64,000 nucleotides of DNA from Hyphomonadaceae bacterium UBA4763 (GTDB lineage Bacteria; Pseudomonadota; Alphaproteobacteria; Caulobacterales; Aquidulcibacteraceae), in assembly GCA_002403455.1 (NCBI GenBank), contig DHHV01000124.1, positions 27,767 to 91,766 on the forward strand, given 5' to 3'. Shown here one piece after another: positions 36,283 through 45,984 of this stretch. A program made the translations under genes and the position numbers. Below the pieces are notes generated by a model. That model had not been told where the DNA came from, made no database searches, and saw only the letters and a list, made by a program, of their open reading frames with translations. How positions within the stretch are numbered: position 1 is the first letter of the stretch; each line of letters starts with the position of its first letter.

Positions 36283-36726
36283 TTATGGCGTATTTGCACC
36301 GATTTGTTGTGCCGGTGCGCGGGTCCAGGTTTGGTTCTGGCAAATCGGGCCGATGCAGCCTTTAATTCTGAGTTGTTGGGGATCGCGCAACGCGATTTCG
36401 GCGCGGAACGTGCGGCCTTTGCGCGGGTCGTAAATCCGGCCGTCTTTCCATTGATCGCCGACCGCGCTGAAACTGTCGATGATCTGCAAGCCAAGGATCC
36501 GCCGCTCGCGTTGAGCAGGGTCTTTGTTGCGGGCGTCGCGGACATCGGGGCCGAGCTCTTCGAGCTCATCGAACCAGACAATCGAACCGCAAATGCTATC
36601 GCCACAGGGCTTGATCTCGACGATCGAGGATCCGTCTTGCGTCAGCCACCGGCCCATCACGTCTGCGCCCGCAAGCGCTGGGTTGGCGAACCCCGCCAAT
36701 GCAAGTGCGATCACCACTTGTTTCAT
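36283..36726 (-). CDS. DUF2147 secreted protein
   Basis: A 147-residue protein with a signal peptide (ending NPALA) and a DUF2147 domain: GRWLTQDGSSIVEIKPCGDSICGSIVWF, GLQIIDSFSAVGDQWKDGRIYDPRKGRTF and LRIKGCIGPICQNQTW. Four cysteines may form disulfides in the periplasm. The function of DUF2147 is unknown. AAAGGG lies about 9 nt upstream of ATG 36726. It is convergent with the WecG-STAS gene by 2 bp. Confidence 0.9.
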   Translation of the reverse strand: MKQVVIALALAGFANPALAGADVMGRWLTQDGSSIVEIKPCGDSICGSIVWFDELEELGPDVRDARNKDPAQRERRILGLQIIDSFSAVGDQWKDGRIYDPRKGRTFRAEIALRDPQQLRIKGCIGPICQNQTWTRAPAQQIGANTP

Positions 36727-36961
36727 GACATCAACCCTTTGCGCAGCATTAAATCAGGCTGTCGACTGACCAGATTGACTCGCATCGTCAACGCGTACTG
36801 AGCCGCGTGATATACGCAAAAGAGTGGCGGCGCCGAGCCCTGCGTTGGCCGACCTCACGCGTCTGGCGCCAGGATTGATCCAACGCCAGTCCCTCCCAAT
36901 TGACGAACGCCGCGCGGCGGCTCATGCGACCGACAGATGAACGTTGCAAGGGAGCGCAGAG

Positions 36962-38155
36962 ATGACCGCATCGCACAATTCGGACCCGATTGTCATTGTC
37001 GGCATGGCGCGCACGCCAATGGGTGGCCTCTTGGGCGAACTGAGCGGCCTGACCGCCCCGCAATTGGGCGCCGTTGCGGTGAAAGCGGCGCTGGCTGAGG
37101 CGAAAGTCGACGGCGCCGAGGTCGAGCAGGTCATCATGGGCAATGTGCTGTCGGCCGGGCAAGGCCAAGCGCCGGCGCGCCAGGCGGCTTTGGGGGCGGG
37201 CATGCCGACTTCCGCGCAGGCGACGACGCTGAACAAGATGTGCGGCTCGGGGATGCAGGCGGTTATTCTGGGCAAGACCGCGATCCAGGCGGGCGAGGCC
37301 GACATCATCGTCGCCGGCGGCATGGAAAGCATGAGCAATGCGCCGTTCTTGCTGTCAAAACTGCGCGGCGGCAACAAATATGGCCATGTCGCGGCGCAAG
37401 ACCATATGGCGCTGGATGGGCTGGAAGACGCCTATGAACAAAAGCCAATGGGCCATTATGCCGATCAGATTGCACGCGAATACCAATTCACTCGCGAGGC
37501 GCAGGACGCCTATGCTTTGGAAACCTTGCGGCGCGCGCAAGAAGCGGCCAAAACGGGCAAGTTTGATCGCGAAATCGCCGCGGTCGAGATCGCCGGCAAA
37601 AGCGAACCTTTGCGGGTCAATTCGGACGAATTGCCGAAAAAGGCGAGGCCCGACAAAATCCCCTCGTTAAAGCCGGCTTTCGCCAAAGACGGCACGGTGA
37701 CGGCGGCGAACGCCTCGGCAATCTCGGATGGAGCGGCGGCGTTGGTGTTGATGCGCGCCTCGGAAGCCGACAAGCGCGGCCTCAAGCCCTTAGCGCGGAT
37801 CGTCGCAACGGCCGCTCACGCGCATGAGCCGCAATATTTCACCACCGCGCCGGTACCCGCCATGCGCAAAGCGCTGGACAAAGCCGGCTGGTCGGTCGCC
37901 GATGTCGATCTGTGGGAGATCAACGAGGCCTTTGCCGTCGTGCCGATGATCGCGATCAAAGAACTGGGCATTTCGCCGGACCGGCTGAACGTCAATGGCG
38001 GCGCTTGCGCGCTCGGCCACCCGATCGGGGCGTCCGGCGCGCGCATCCTGGTCACGCTGATCGCCGAGATGGAGCGGCGCGGCGCCAAACGCGGCATGGC
38101 GAGCTTGTGCATCGGCGGCGGCGAGGCGACCGCCGTTGCGGTGGAGCGAAGTTAG
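36962..38155 (+). CDS. acetyl-CoA acetyltransferase (thiolase)
   Basis: A 397-residue thiolase, probably an acetyl-CoA C-acetyltransferase of the biosynthetic type used for acetoacetyl-CoA/PHA or ketone metabolism. The acyl-enzyme Cys is in NKMCGSGMQAVILG near residue 90, the NEAFAVV motif and the catalytic His/Cys in GGACALGHPIGASGARI are intact. I chose ATG 36962, preceded by AAGGGAG; a TTG at 36944 would add six residues. It overlaps the convergent VirD4-like gene by 4 nt. Substrate range (acetyl- versus longer acyl-CoA) cannot be read with certainty. Confidence 0.93.
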   Translation: MTASHNSDPIVIVGMARTPMGGLLGELSGLTAPQLGAVAVKAALAEAKVDGAEVEQVIMGNVLSAGQGQAPARQAALGAGMPTSAQATTLNKMCGSGMQAVILGKTAIQAGEADIIVAGGMESMSNAPFLLSKLRGGNKYGHVAAQDHMALDGLEDAYEQKPMGHYADQIAREYQFTREAQDAYALETLRRAQEAAKTGKFDREIAAVEIAGKSEPLRVNSDELPKKARPDKIPSLKPAFAKDGTVTAANASAISDGAAALVLMRASEADKRGLKPLARIVATAAHAHEPQYFTTAPVPAMRKALDKAGWSVADVDLWEINEAFAVVPMIAIKELGISPDRLNVNGGACALGHPIGASGARILVTLIAEMERRGAKRGMASLCIGGGEATAVAVERS

Positions 38156-39504
38156 ACGTCCCGCGCCGCGCCCTCGCTCGCGCGGCGAAACAGCGGATTG
38201 GGGTCGAACGTCCCGTCAAACGCCGGATCGGTCAGATAATCGGGCCGCTTGAGGATTTCCGCCTCCGAGCCGGATTTCAGCGCCACCAGCTTGTCCGGCG
38301 GCAACATCCGCAGGCCTTGCGCATCGATATCGCCGATCATGTCGGCGAGCTCGCGCGCCATCATGTGATTGCGCACCCCGAAAATCTGCAACACGCCGGC
38401 ATTGTTGACGACCGTTGGCCAGTCTTGCGGGTAAAGCTGCTTGAGCTGGGACAAATCTTGCAAAAACGCCCAGACCTGCAGGCTGTAGGAACGCAGCAAG
38501 GTCATCGCCCGCAGCAACAGGTCGAACCGGCCCAATTGCGCGCATTCATCGATGATGAACAAGGTGCGCCGGTCAACCATGCTGTTGCGGCTCATCACCG
38601 CGAACATCAGCGCCGCGACCCACAAGCGGAACATCGCGCCATGGCTGCCAAGCCGCGAGGGCGGCACAACGAGGAAAATCGTCATCGCTTCGCCGCGGCG
38701 CAGCGCCTGCAGATCGATCGTTGAGGGCCCCAACGTGCGCGTCGCCGCGTCCGAGCCGAGCACGGTCGTATAAGACTGCGCCGTCGACAAAATCCCCGAG
38801 CGGGTCACATCCGTCGTCGTGCAAAAGGCGGCAAAGGTCTGGTGCGACAAGCGATTGAGATTCTTCACATTATCCAGCGTCATCGCCATGAAATGCACCG
38901 GATCGTCGCCCTTGAGGATGTCGCGGACGCGGCCGAAATGCCGGTTCTGCGGCGTTTCGCATTGGGCGACATAGGCAATGACCCCGGAAACGAGCGCCCG
39001 GCCCTGCAAATCCCAGAACGCGTCTTTGGAGACGCCAACCTCGCCGGAGAGGAGGGTCGCCAGCGTCTCGGCTTCGATATCGATCTCGGTGTCAGCCATG
39101 TCGAACACGTCGAACGGGTTGAGGCTGTCCGGTTTTTGCGTGACGACCCGGAACGGATCGACGATGAAGACGTCCTGACCCATTTCGCGGCGGCGACGCG
39201 CGGTGACGGCGGCGGCCTCGCCCTTCGGGTCGATGACGATCGCCGAGCCGGGATAGGTCAACAGATTGGGGATGATCGCGCCGCGCCCCTTGCCGGCCCC
39301 GGTCGGCGCGATGGTGATGATGTGGCCCTCCGCCTCGTGCAAAACGGGTTCGAACGCGCCGATCGTCGGGGGCGCGTTATTGACCTCAAAGCCGAAGCGG
39401 GGTTTGGGCGCATCCGCGTCGCGCCAGCCGACCAGCAAGCCGCGCTGCAGCACCTCCGGCGTCTGCGCCAAAGCTTCAGGGCGTTTTTTGGACTTGCGCG
39501 CCAT
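38152..39504 (-). CDS. orphan VirD4/TraG-like coupling ATPase without membrane anchor
   Basis: A 450-residue P-loop ATPase of the type IV secretion coupling protein family (VirD4/TraG). Walker A is TIAPTGAGKGRGAI near residues 66-78, followed by VIDPKGEAAAVTARRR. The Walker B region is RTLFIIDECAQLGRFDLLL. The N-terminal transmembrane anchor of VirD4 is missing: the protein starts with a short basic segment (MARKSKKRPE) and has no hydrophobic helix. No relaxase, VirB or integration genes are in the window. It may be a domesticated remnant or serve a non-conjugative function. Neighbours are core genes. Confidence 0.85.
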   Translation of the reverse strand: MARKSKKRPEALAQTPEVLQRGLLVGWRDADAPKPRFGFEVNNAPPTIGAFEPVLHEAEGHIITIAPTGAGKGRGAIIPNLLTYPGSAIVIDPKGEAAAVTARRRREMGQDVFIVDPFRVVTQKPDSLNPFDVFDMADTEIDIEAETLATLLSGEVGVSKDAFWDLQGRALVSGVIAYVAQCETPQNRHFGRVRDILKGDDPVHFMAMTLDNVKNLNRLSHQTFAAFCTTTDVTRSGILSTAQSYTTVLGSDAATRTLGPSTIDLQALRRGEAMTIFLVVPPSRLGSHGAMFRLWVAALMFAVMSRNSMVDRRTLFIIDECAQLGRFDLLLRAMTLLRSYSLQVWAFLQDLSQLKQLYPQDWPTVVNNAGVLQIFGVRNHMMARELADMIGDIDAQGLRMLPPDKLVALKSGSEAEILKRPDYLTDPAFDGTFDPNPLFRRASEGAARDV

Positions 39505-39621
39505 TCTAACCTCCAGCCCGATTTCACCGGAAATTCTTCCAGCAAGCTAGCGAAAAAAGCGCGGCATCAAGGCGCGGCCAAGGAGAAATTGAGCCGACTT
39601 TGCGGCCATTTTATTCATTCA

Positions 39622-40806
39622 CTATTCATTTTTGCCCAAATATGGGTGATTCGCCGACAATTTATGCAGAGCTTTGCGCATGACGGTCGGCAAGGATTTG
39701 GCCAGATCTGCGCCGACAGGGCGCCATTCTGGGGCGGAAAAACCGACCGGCAGGGTCGGCAAATCCGCGCTGAACGCGGCCGAATAAACGCGCAAACGCA
39801 GCGCGAAATGCGTGAATTCGTGCGAAATTACGCCCTCAAACCGCCAATTCCCGGGAAAAGGCGCTTCGATAAGCGACAAGGGCGTCTCGGTCGCAATCCA
39901 GTCGGCGCTGGGGAAGACGCGCATCCCGCCGAGCAGCCCGCGCGGCGGGCGCCGGATGGTGAGGGCCTCGCCGTCCTTCAGGGCAATGAACGCCGCGCCA
40001 AAACGCTGCGGTTTGGCGATTTTTGCCGGCTTCTGTGGCAATTGCGCCGCAATTCCGGCGCTGGCGGCGCGGCAAGTCCCTGCCCACGGGCATAGCGGAC
40101 AGCGCGGCTGGCGCGGAATGCACACGCCGGCGCCAAGATCCATCAGCGCTTGGGCGACATCGCCGGGGCGGTCTTTGCCGGCAAAGCGGGCGGATTGGAC
40201 CGCGATTTGCCCCTTCGCGGCTGGCAAAGGCGTTTGAATGGCGAATAAGCGGGTGGTCACCCGCTCGATATTGCCATCGACGGGAACGATCGGCAGATCG
40301 AAGGCGATCGCGGCAATCGCGGCGGCGGTATAGGGGCCAATGCCGGGCAGGCTCTTCAGCGCCTCAATATCGGCCGGAAAGGCGCCGCCAAAATCGCGGA
40401 CGACGTGTTGGGCGCAGGCGTGCAGATTGCGCGCGCGCGCGTAATAGCCAAGCCCGGACCAATGATCGAGCACCGCCTCCAGCGGGCTCTGCGCCAGATC
40501 GCGCAAGGTCGGCCAGCGGGCGATAAATTGTAAAAAGCGCGGCGCGACGGTCGCCACAGTCGTTTGCTGCAACATGGTTTCGGACAGATAGACATGATAG
40601 GGATCGGTGATGCGTCCCGCGCGGCGCTCCGCCGGCCCGATGCGCCAGGGCAGATCGCGGGCGTTCGCGTCATACCAACCCAACAGAGCGCGGCGCAGCT
40701 TTGCGATCTCGGCGTCCGAAACCGGCGCTGGCTCTTGACGGGGCGCCGCCCCCGCCCCCACAAGCGCTGGGTTTTCCATGATCGGGAATGCGCGGCGTGA
40801 CGGCAT
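39622..40806 (-). CDS. mutY: adenine DNA glycosylase MutY
   Basis: A 394-residue base-excision repair enzyme that removes adenine mispaired with 8-oxoguanine. The catalytic Glu is in LSETMLQQTTV, the helix-hairpin-helix and Asp are in SLPGIGPYTAAAIAAIAFDLPIVPVDGNIERV split over two segments, and the [4Fe-4S] ligands follow C-x6-C-x2-C-x5-C (CIPRQPRCPLCPWAGTC). A C-terminal NUDIX-like 8-oxoG recognition domain is present. The start is uncertain: ATG 40806 has AGGGG upstream but overlaps the divergent mutase start; ATG 40779 gives a start at MENPALV. Confidence 0.95.
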   Translation of the reverse strand: MPSRRAFPIMENPALVGAGAAPRQEPAPVSDAEIAKLRRALLGWYDANARDLPWRIGPAERRAGRITDPYHVYLSETMLQQTTVATVAPRFLQFIARWPTLRDLAQSPLEAVLDHWSGLGYYARARNLHACAQHVVRDFGGAFPADIEALKSLPGIGPYTAAAIAAIAFDLPIVPVDGNIERVTTRLFAIQTPLPAAKGQIAVQSARFAGKDRPGDVAQALMDLGAGVCIPRQPRCPLCPWAGTCRAASAGIAAQLPQKPAKIAKPQRFGAAFIALKDGEALTIRRPPRGLLGGMRVFPSADWIATETPLSLIEAPFPGNWRFEGVISHEFTHFALRLRVYSAAFSADLPTLPVGFSAPEWRPVGADLAKSLPTVMRKALHKLSANHPYLGKNE

Positions 40807-42617
40807 CAGCCCCTTTTTCCTTGCAAAGCGGCTTTGACCCGGTCGATGAGGCCGCCTGGACGGCGTTGGCGCGCGATGCGCTCGCTGGCAAGCCGCTCTC
40901 GAGCCTGTCGAGCCATAGCAGCGGGATCGAGGTCAAGCCGCTGTTTCGCGCCAGCGACCGCCCGGCGGCGCGCGCAGCGCCAGCGGCGAGCCAGAAACTG
41001 GATATCCGGGCGATCATCGAGCCGCGCGACGGGCAAGAGGCGAACGTCTTGGCCTTGGAGGCGCTGGAGGGCGGCGCCCGATCGGTCGAGCTGCGGATCC
41101 TGGCGGATGCGCCGGGCTTGGCGACGCCCAGCGGCCTGAGCGCAGCGCTGCACGGCGTGATGCTCGATTTGGCCCCGATTGCGCTTGATGCGCGCACCTG
41201 CGACCTCGAGGCCGCCCAAAGTCTTGCCGCCATTGTCAGCCCGCGCGCCGACGCGAAAGTCGCCGCCTTGGCGTTTAATCTCGACCCGATTGCCGACACC
41301 TTGCGCAGCGGGGTGATCGACGCTCACCGTTATCAGCGCAGCCTCGCGCTGGCGGCGGATTTGGCCGGACGGTACCGGGAGGCGCAGGTCTTGCGGGCCG
41401 ATGCGCGCGCCGCGCATGAGGCCGGCGCGTTCGCGGCGACCGAGCTTGGCTGTCTTGCCGCCCATGTCGCCGATTATCTGGGCGCGTTGATCGAGGCGGG
41501 CCTTTCCCCCAATCGCGCCGCGACGGCCATCTTGGCGACGGTGAGCGTCGGGGCCGAGAGCCTTGTTGAAATCGCCAAATTGCGGGCGGCGCGGCGGATT
41601 TTGGCGCGGCTGGCGCAAGCGGCGGGCGCGGAAACGGGCGTGTCGCCGCCGCTGCAAGCGGTGACCGCGCGGCGCATGCTGACGACGGTGGATGCGCCCA
41701 CCAATTTGGTGCGGGCTTGCGCGGCCGGTTTTGCGAGCCTTGCGGGCGGCGCGAAAATCGTCTCGATCCTTGGGCATGCCGACGCCATCGGCCGCGCGGA
41801 CGCCCAGCAGCGGCGCCTCGCCCGCAATATGGCGCATATTTTGGCCGAAGAGGCGCAAGTAAGCGCAGTCGCCGATCCTGGCGGCGGCGCCTTTGCCATC
41901 GACGCGTTGACCGAGACGCTGGCGCAACGCGCCTGGGCGCAGTTCCAAGACATCTTGGCGGCGGGTGGGCCGGCGGCTTTTGCGCAATCGGGCGCGCTGA
42001 AAGACAAGATTGCGGTTGAGCGCCAGTCGATGCTGGCGCGGATCGAGACGCGCAAGGACGCCATTACCGGCGTCAGCGATTTTCCCCTGCTGGACGAGCG
42101 CGTCGTCTTGGCCGGCGAGCGGCCGCCGCTGCGCCCTACGGGCCCGAATGGCCTGGCGCCGATCCGCCTCAGCGAAGGGTTTGAGCGCCACCGCGCCCGC
42201 GCCGATCGCGCCGCCACCGACACGGGTGCTCGCCCGCTGGCGTTCGCCGCAATCCTGGGGCCGCTGGCCAAAGCCGCGCCGCGAATCGGCTTTGTGGAGA
42301 ATTTGCTGGCCGCCGGGGGGATAAGATTGATTTCCTCCGACAGCCTTTATTCGGAGGAAGCGGCCTTGGCGGCGGCCTTCGCCCAGTCCGGCGCCAAGAT
42401 CGCGGTGTTATGCGGAACGGACGAGGCCTATGCGGCGCGCGCCGGCCTGGCCGCCAAAGCGCTGAAGCAAGCGCGTTGCGCGCGGCTTTATCTTGCTGGC
42501 CGGCCAGGCGAGGCCGAAGCCGGCTATCGCGCCGCCGGCGTCGATGATTTCTGGTATATGGGACAAAACGCGGTCGAGGCGCTCGCTGATCTGCATCGCG
42601 CGCTTGGCCTGTTGTAA
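40788..42617 (+). CDS. mutA: methylmalonyl-CoA mutase small (beta) subunit
   Basis: A 609-residue non-catalytic subunit of the heterodimeric adenosylcobalamin-dependent mutase that converts methylmalonyl-CoA and succinyl-CoA. It resembles the large subunit over its barrel (YQRSLALAADLAGRYREAQVL, AAHVADYLGALIEAGLSPN) but lacks the DxHxxG cobalamin motif in its C-terminal flavodoxin-like region (ILGPLAKAAPRIGFVENLLAAGG, VLCGTDEAYAARAG). Its start region overlaps the divergent mutY gene; GTG 40797 is an alternative start. The large subunit gene begins 21 bp downstream. Confidence 0.93.
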   Translation: MRGVTASAPFSLQSGFDPVDEAAWTALARDALAGKPLSSLSSHSSGIEVKPLFRASDRPAARAAPAASQKLDIRAIIEPRDGQEANVLALEALEGGARSVELRILADAPGLATPSGLSAALHGVMLDLAPIALDARTCDLEAAQSLAAIVSPRADAKVAALAFNLDPIADTLRSGVIDAHRYQRSLALAADLAGRYREAQVLRADARAAHEAGAFAATELGCLAAHVADYLGALIEAGLSPNRAATAILATVSVGAESLVEIAKLRAARRILARLAQAAGAETGVSPPLQAVTARRMLTTVDAPTNLVRACAAGFASLAGGAKIVSILGHADAIGRADAQQRRLARNMAHILAEEAQVSAVADPGGGAFAIDALTETLAQRAWAQFQDILAAGGPAAFAQSGALKDKIAVERQSMLARIETRKDAITGVSDFPLLDERVVLAGERPPLRPTGPNGLAPIRLSEGFERHRARADRAATDTGARPLAFAAILGPLAKAAPRIGFVENLLAAGGIRLISSDSLYSEEAALAAAFAQSGAKIAVLCGTDEAYAARAGLAAKALKQARCARLYLAGRPGEAEAGYRAAGVDDFWYMGQNAVEALADLHRALGLL

Positions 42618-42638
42618 AAGATTGGAGCTCGCCCCGAC

Positions 42639-44810
42639 ATGACGCGCCGCCCCAATTTCCTTGGCCTTGGCCTTGGCGCCCCGCCGCAAGAGGCGCCATT
42701 GCCTTCTTCGCCCAGCTGGACCGCGCCGGAGGGAATCGAGATCGCCGCGCTTTACGGGCCGGCCGATATCGCCGGGCTTGACCATCTCGACGGCTTTCCC
42801 GGCTTTGCGCCCTTTTTGCGCGGGCCCTACCCCACCATGTACGCGCAGCGACCCTGGACCTTGCGCCAATATGCCGGATTTTCGACCGCCGAAGAAAGCA
42901 ACGCTTTTTACCGACGCAATCTGGCGGCCGGGCAAATGGGACTGTCGGTCGCGTTCGATCTCGCCACCCATCGCGGCTATGACAGCGATCACCCGCGCGT
43001 GGTCGGCGATGTCGGCATGGCCGGCGTCGCCATCGACAGCATTTTGGACATGCGGCAATTATTCGCCGGCATTCCGCTCGATAAAATGAGCGTCTCGATG
43101 ACCATGAACGGCGCCGTCTTGCCGGTCCTGGCGCTTTATATTGTCGCGGCGGAAGAACAGGGCGTTTCGCCGGCGCAATTATCCGGCACCATCCAAAACG
43201 ACATCTTAAAAGAATTCATGGTCCGCAATACCTATATTTACCCGCCAGCCGGGTCGATGCGGATCATTTCAGACATTTTCAAATATACCTCGGCGCATAT
43301 GCCGAAATTCAACTCGATTTCGATTTCGGGCTACCATATGCAAGAGGCGGGCGCGACGGCCGACCTTGAGCTTGGCTATACCCTGGCCGACGGGGTGGAT
43401 TATGTGCGGGCCGGCATCGCCGCCGGGCTCGACATCGACGCCTTTGCGCCGCGTTTGTCGTTCTTTTTCGCGATCGGCATGAATGTGTTCATGGAGATCG
43501 CCAAATTGCGCGCCGCGCGCGCCTTGTGGGCGCGGTTGATGGCGCAATTTTCGCCGAAGGATCAGCGGTCTTTGGCGCTGCGCACCCATTGCCAGACCAG
43601 CGGCTGGAGCCTCACCGCCCAGGACGTCATGAACAATGTCGCCCGCACCAGTTTGGAGGCGATGGCGGCGACCTGGGGCGGCACGCAGAGCCTGCACACC
43701 AATTCCTTCGACGAAGCCTTGGCGCTTCCCACCGATTTTTCGGCGCGGATCGCCCGCAACACGCAATTATTTCTGCAAAATGAAGGCGGTCAGACCAAAA
43801 TCATCGATCCGTGGGGCGGGTCTTATTATGTCGAATGGCTGACGCAGGCGCTCGCCGCCCGCGCCTGGAGCCATATCGAGGAAGTTGAAGCGCAAGGCGG
43901 CATGGCCAAAGCGATCGAGGCCGGTATTCCGAAATTGCGGATCGAGGCGGCGGCGACGCGCACGCAAGCCCGCATCGACAGCGGCGCGCAAATGGTGGTC
44001 GGCGTCAACGCTTTCGCGCCGGAGCATCTGGACGACGTGCCGGTGCTGAAGGTCGACAACGCCAAAGTTCGCGCCCAACAAATCGAGAAACTCGCGCAAT
44101 TGCGCGCTTCCCGCGACGAAGCCGCGGTTGCGGCGGCGCTGGCGGCGCTGACGGCGGGGGCAAATGATTCTTCCGCCAATTTGCTGGCGCTGGCGGTGGC
44201 GGCCGGGCGGGCCAAAGCCAGCGTTGGCGAGATCACCCAGGCGCTCGAGCAGGTCTGGGGCCGACATGAAGCCAAGGTCGAAGGCATCGCCGGCATTTAC
44301 GCCGACGGCATGGGCAAACGCCCCGATCTCGTCGCCAAAGCCCGCGACATGGCCCGCGCCTTTGTCGAAAATGACGGCCGCAAACCGAAAATCCTGATCG
44401 CCAAAATGGGCCAAGACGGCCATGATCGCGGCCAAAAAGTCGTGGCGTCCGGCTTTGCCGATTTGGGCTGGGACGTCGTGATCGGGCCGTTATTCCAAAC
44501 CCCGGTCGAAGCCGCTCGCGACGCCCTTACCGCGCAAGCGCATGTCGTGGCGGGCTCTTCGCTCGCCGGCGGGCATTTGACGCTCGCGCCGGAACTGAAA
44601 GCGGCCTTGGCGGCCGGCGGCGGCGGCGAGGTGCTGGTGGTGATGGGCGGAGTAATTCCGCCGCAGGATTATGCGGCGCTGCGCGCGGCGGGCGTTGCGG
44701 CGATTTTCCCGCCGGGATCGGTGGTCGCTCAATGCGCGATTGATTTGCTGGATTTGCTCAACGAGCAGCGCGGCTTTGCGCAACCAAAATCGCTGACGCC
44801 GCTCGGGTGA
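42639..44810 (+). CDS. mutB: methylmalonyl-CoA mutase large (alpha) subunit
   Basis: A 723-residue catalytic subunit that uses adenosylcobalamin to isomerise (R)-methylmalonyl-CoA to succinyl-CoA. The substrate-binding TIM barrel includes [26 protein letters not shown] and [22 protein letters not shown]. The C-terminal cobalamin-binding domain has the base-off motif DGHDRG in [15 protein letters not shown] with GPLFQTPVE. Used for propionate and odd-chain fatty acid breakdown. No meaB or propionyl-CoA carboxylase gene is in the window. No cobalamin riboswitch was recognised upstream. Confidence 0.97.
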   Translation: MTRRPNFLGLGLGAPPQEAPLPSSPSWTAPEGIEIAALYGPADIAGLDHLDGFPGFAPFLRGPYPTMYAQRPWTLRQYAGFSTAEESNAFYRRNLAAGQMGLSVAFDLATHRGYDSDHPRVVGDVGMAGVAIDSILDMRQLFAGIPLDKMSVSMTMNGAVLPVLALYIVAAEEQGVSPAQLSGTIQNDILKEFMVRNTYIYPPAGSMRIISDIFKYTSAHMPKFNSISISGYHMQEAGATADLELGYTLADGVDYVRAGIAAGLDIDAFAPRLSFFFAIGMNVFMEIAKLRAARALWARLMAQFSPKDQRSLALRTHCQTSGWSLTAQDVMNNVARTSLEAMAATWGGTQSLHTNSFDEALALPTDFSARIARNTQLFLQNEGGQTKIIDPWGGSYYVEWLTQALAARAWSHIEEVEAQGGMAKAIEAGIPKLRIEAAATRTQARIDSGAQMVVGVNAFAPEHLDDVPVLKVDNAKVRAQQIEKLAQLRASRDEAAVAAALAALTAGANDSSANLLALAVAAGRAKASVGEITQALEQVWGRHEAKVEGIAGIYADGMGKRPDLVAKARDMARAFVENDGRKPKILIAKMGQDGHDRGQKVVASGFADLGWDVVIGPLFQTPVEAARDALTAQAHVVAGSSLAGGHLTLAPELKAALAAGGGGEVLVVMGGVIPPQDYAALRAAGVAAIFPPGSVVAQCAIDLLDLLNEQRGFAQPKSLTPLG

Positions 44811-44821
44811 TCGCGCTGGCG

Positions 44822-45736
44822 TTATCCGTTGTTCAGCGAATCCTTCAATGCTTTGGCCAATAACCGCGTTTCATCTTCGCGGGCCGAGCCTTTGCGCCAG
44901 GCAACCCCGATCGAGCGGCCAATCACCGGCTGCGCAAAGGGGCGGATGACGATGTCGAGGCCAGCCGCGACGCCGGCGTCGACCGCCAGTTTCGGCAGCA
45001 TGCTGACGCCCAGCCCGCCGGCAATCATATGCACCAACGTGAACAATGACGTCGCCGCCACGTCGTCATCGCTGCGCAAGTCTTGGCCGCGACACGCGCT
45101 CAGCGCATGCACGCGCAGGCAATGGCCGTCCTCCAGTAACATCAGCGGCGCATCGACGAGGTCTTTCGGCGACAAATCCGGCTTGCGCGCCAGCGGGCTT
45201 TCCGGCGGCGCGGCGAACAGGAATTCGTCATTGGCGATCGTCACCACTTCAATGCCGGCCGCGTCATAGGGCAAAGCGATCAAGGCGGCGTCGATGGTGC
45301 GGGCGCGCAATTGCTCAACCAGCCGTAAGGTGAAATCTTCGCGCAAGGCCAGCCGCAATTTCGGGAAACGCGCCCGCAACAGGCCAATCGCGCGCGGCAG
45401 CAAAAATGGCGCAATGGTCGGGATACCGCCGAGGCGATATTCGCCGGCCAAGGGCTCGCCGGCCCCGCGCGCCGCATGCACGAGGTCTTGCGCCTCGGCC
45501 AGCAAACGCTGGGCCCGCAAGGCCGCTTCTTCGCCCGCCCGGGTCAGCGGCGAGGCGGTGCGGCCGCGTTCGACCAGAGTGACGCCGATCGCCGCCTCCA
45601 GCTCGCGAATGCCGGCGCTCAATGTCGGTTGGGTGACACCGACGGCCTCGGCCGCCAGCGAAAACTGGCCATGTTCGGCCAAAGCGGCCAAGAATTGCAA
45701 TTGGCGTAAGGTCGGCAGATGCAAGGCGTCGCGCAT
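44822..45736 (-). CDS. oxyR: hydrogen peroxide sensor OxyR (LysR family)
   Basis: A 304-residue LysR-type regulator with an N-terminal helix-turn-helix (LRQLQFLAALAEHGQFSLAAEAV split over residues 9-32) and the OxyR redox switch: the two cysteines in EDGHCLRVHALSAC, in the spacing used by E. coli OxyR Cys199 and Cys208. This is strong evidence for a peroxide sensor rather than a generic LysR protein. No catalase or peroxidase gene is adjacent. Upstream lies the second copy of the two-hairpin repeat, about 90 bp before the start codon. It is convergent with the mutase operon. Confidence 0.93.
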   Translation of the reverse strand: MRDALHLPTLRQLQFLAALAEHGQFSLAAEAVGVTQPTLSAGIRELEAAIGVTLVERGRTASPLTRAGEEAALRAQRLLAEAQDLVHAARGAGEPLAGEYRLGGIPTIAPFLLPRAIGLLRARFPKLRLALREDFTLRLVEQLRARTIDAALIALPYDAAGIEVVTIANDEFLFAAPPESPLARKPDLSPKDLVDAPLMLLEDGHCLRVHALSACRGQDLRSDDDVAATSLFTLVHMIAGGLGVSMLPKLAVDAGVAAGLDIVIRPFAQPVIGRSIGVAWRKGSAREDETRLLAKALKDSLNNG

Positions 45737-45823
45737 CGCCCCGATATAAGATCGATTAGCGCTTTTTCGAGATGCGCGCGTAGCGATAGACTGCGCCTAT
45801 AGGTCGCAGAAATTTGCAGCTAT

Positions 45824-45984
45824 CTAGGATGGCGATTTTGAAATTCGACCAAAGGCGGTGGCGAGTTCAGAACGAATATCAAAATCAAAGCCACCCTAGA
45901 AATCAGAGGGTTACAATGCCCTTATTAAACCAGAAGTTCGTTAAACGCTCGACCCAATTATCGGACGAACTTGCGGTTCAGGGC
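45824..45984 (+). repeat. two-hairpin dispersed repeat, copy 2
   Basis: Same layout as 9243-9405. Hairpin 1 has arms 45824-45846 and 45874-45899. Its stem differs from copy 1 yet still pairs: CTGAAATTC/GAATTTCAG in copy 1 becomes TTGAAATTC/GAATATCAA here, a compensated C-G to T-A change plus one mismatch. Hairpin 2 has an outer stem GCCCT/AGGGC, a T-rich bulge, an inner 14 bp arm pair (45928-45941 with 45965-45978, two mismatches) and a loop containing ACGCTCGACCCA. The element overlaps the stop codon of the minus-strand lipoprotein gene, as copy 1 does with its neighbour, and lies upstream of oxyR. Confidence 0.85.

Noticed and set aside
38152..39504. Integrative and conjugative element
   Set aside because: Only a single VirD4-like gene is present. 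No integrase, relaxase, VirB genes, att sites or flanking tRNA were seen, and neighbouring genes are core metabolism.
40600..42640. Cobalamin riboswitch before the methylmalonyl-CoA mutase genes
   Set aside because: There is no untranslated space: the start overlaps mutY and the two subunit genes are 21 bp apart. No B12-box was recognised.
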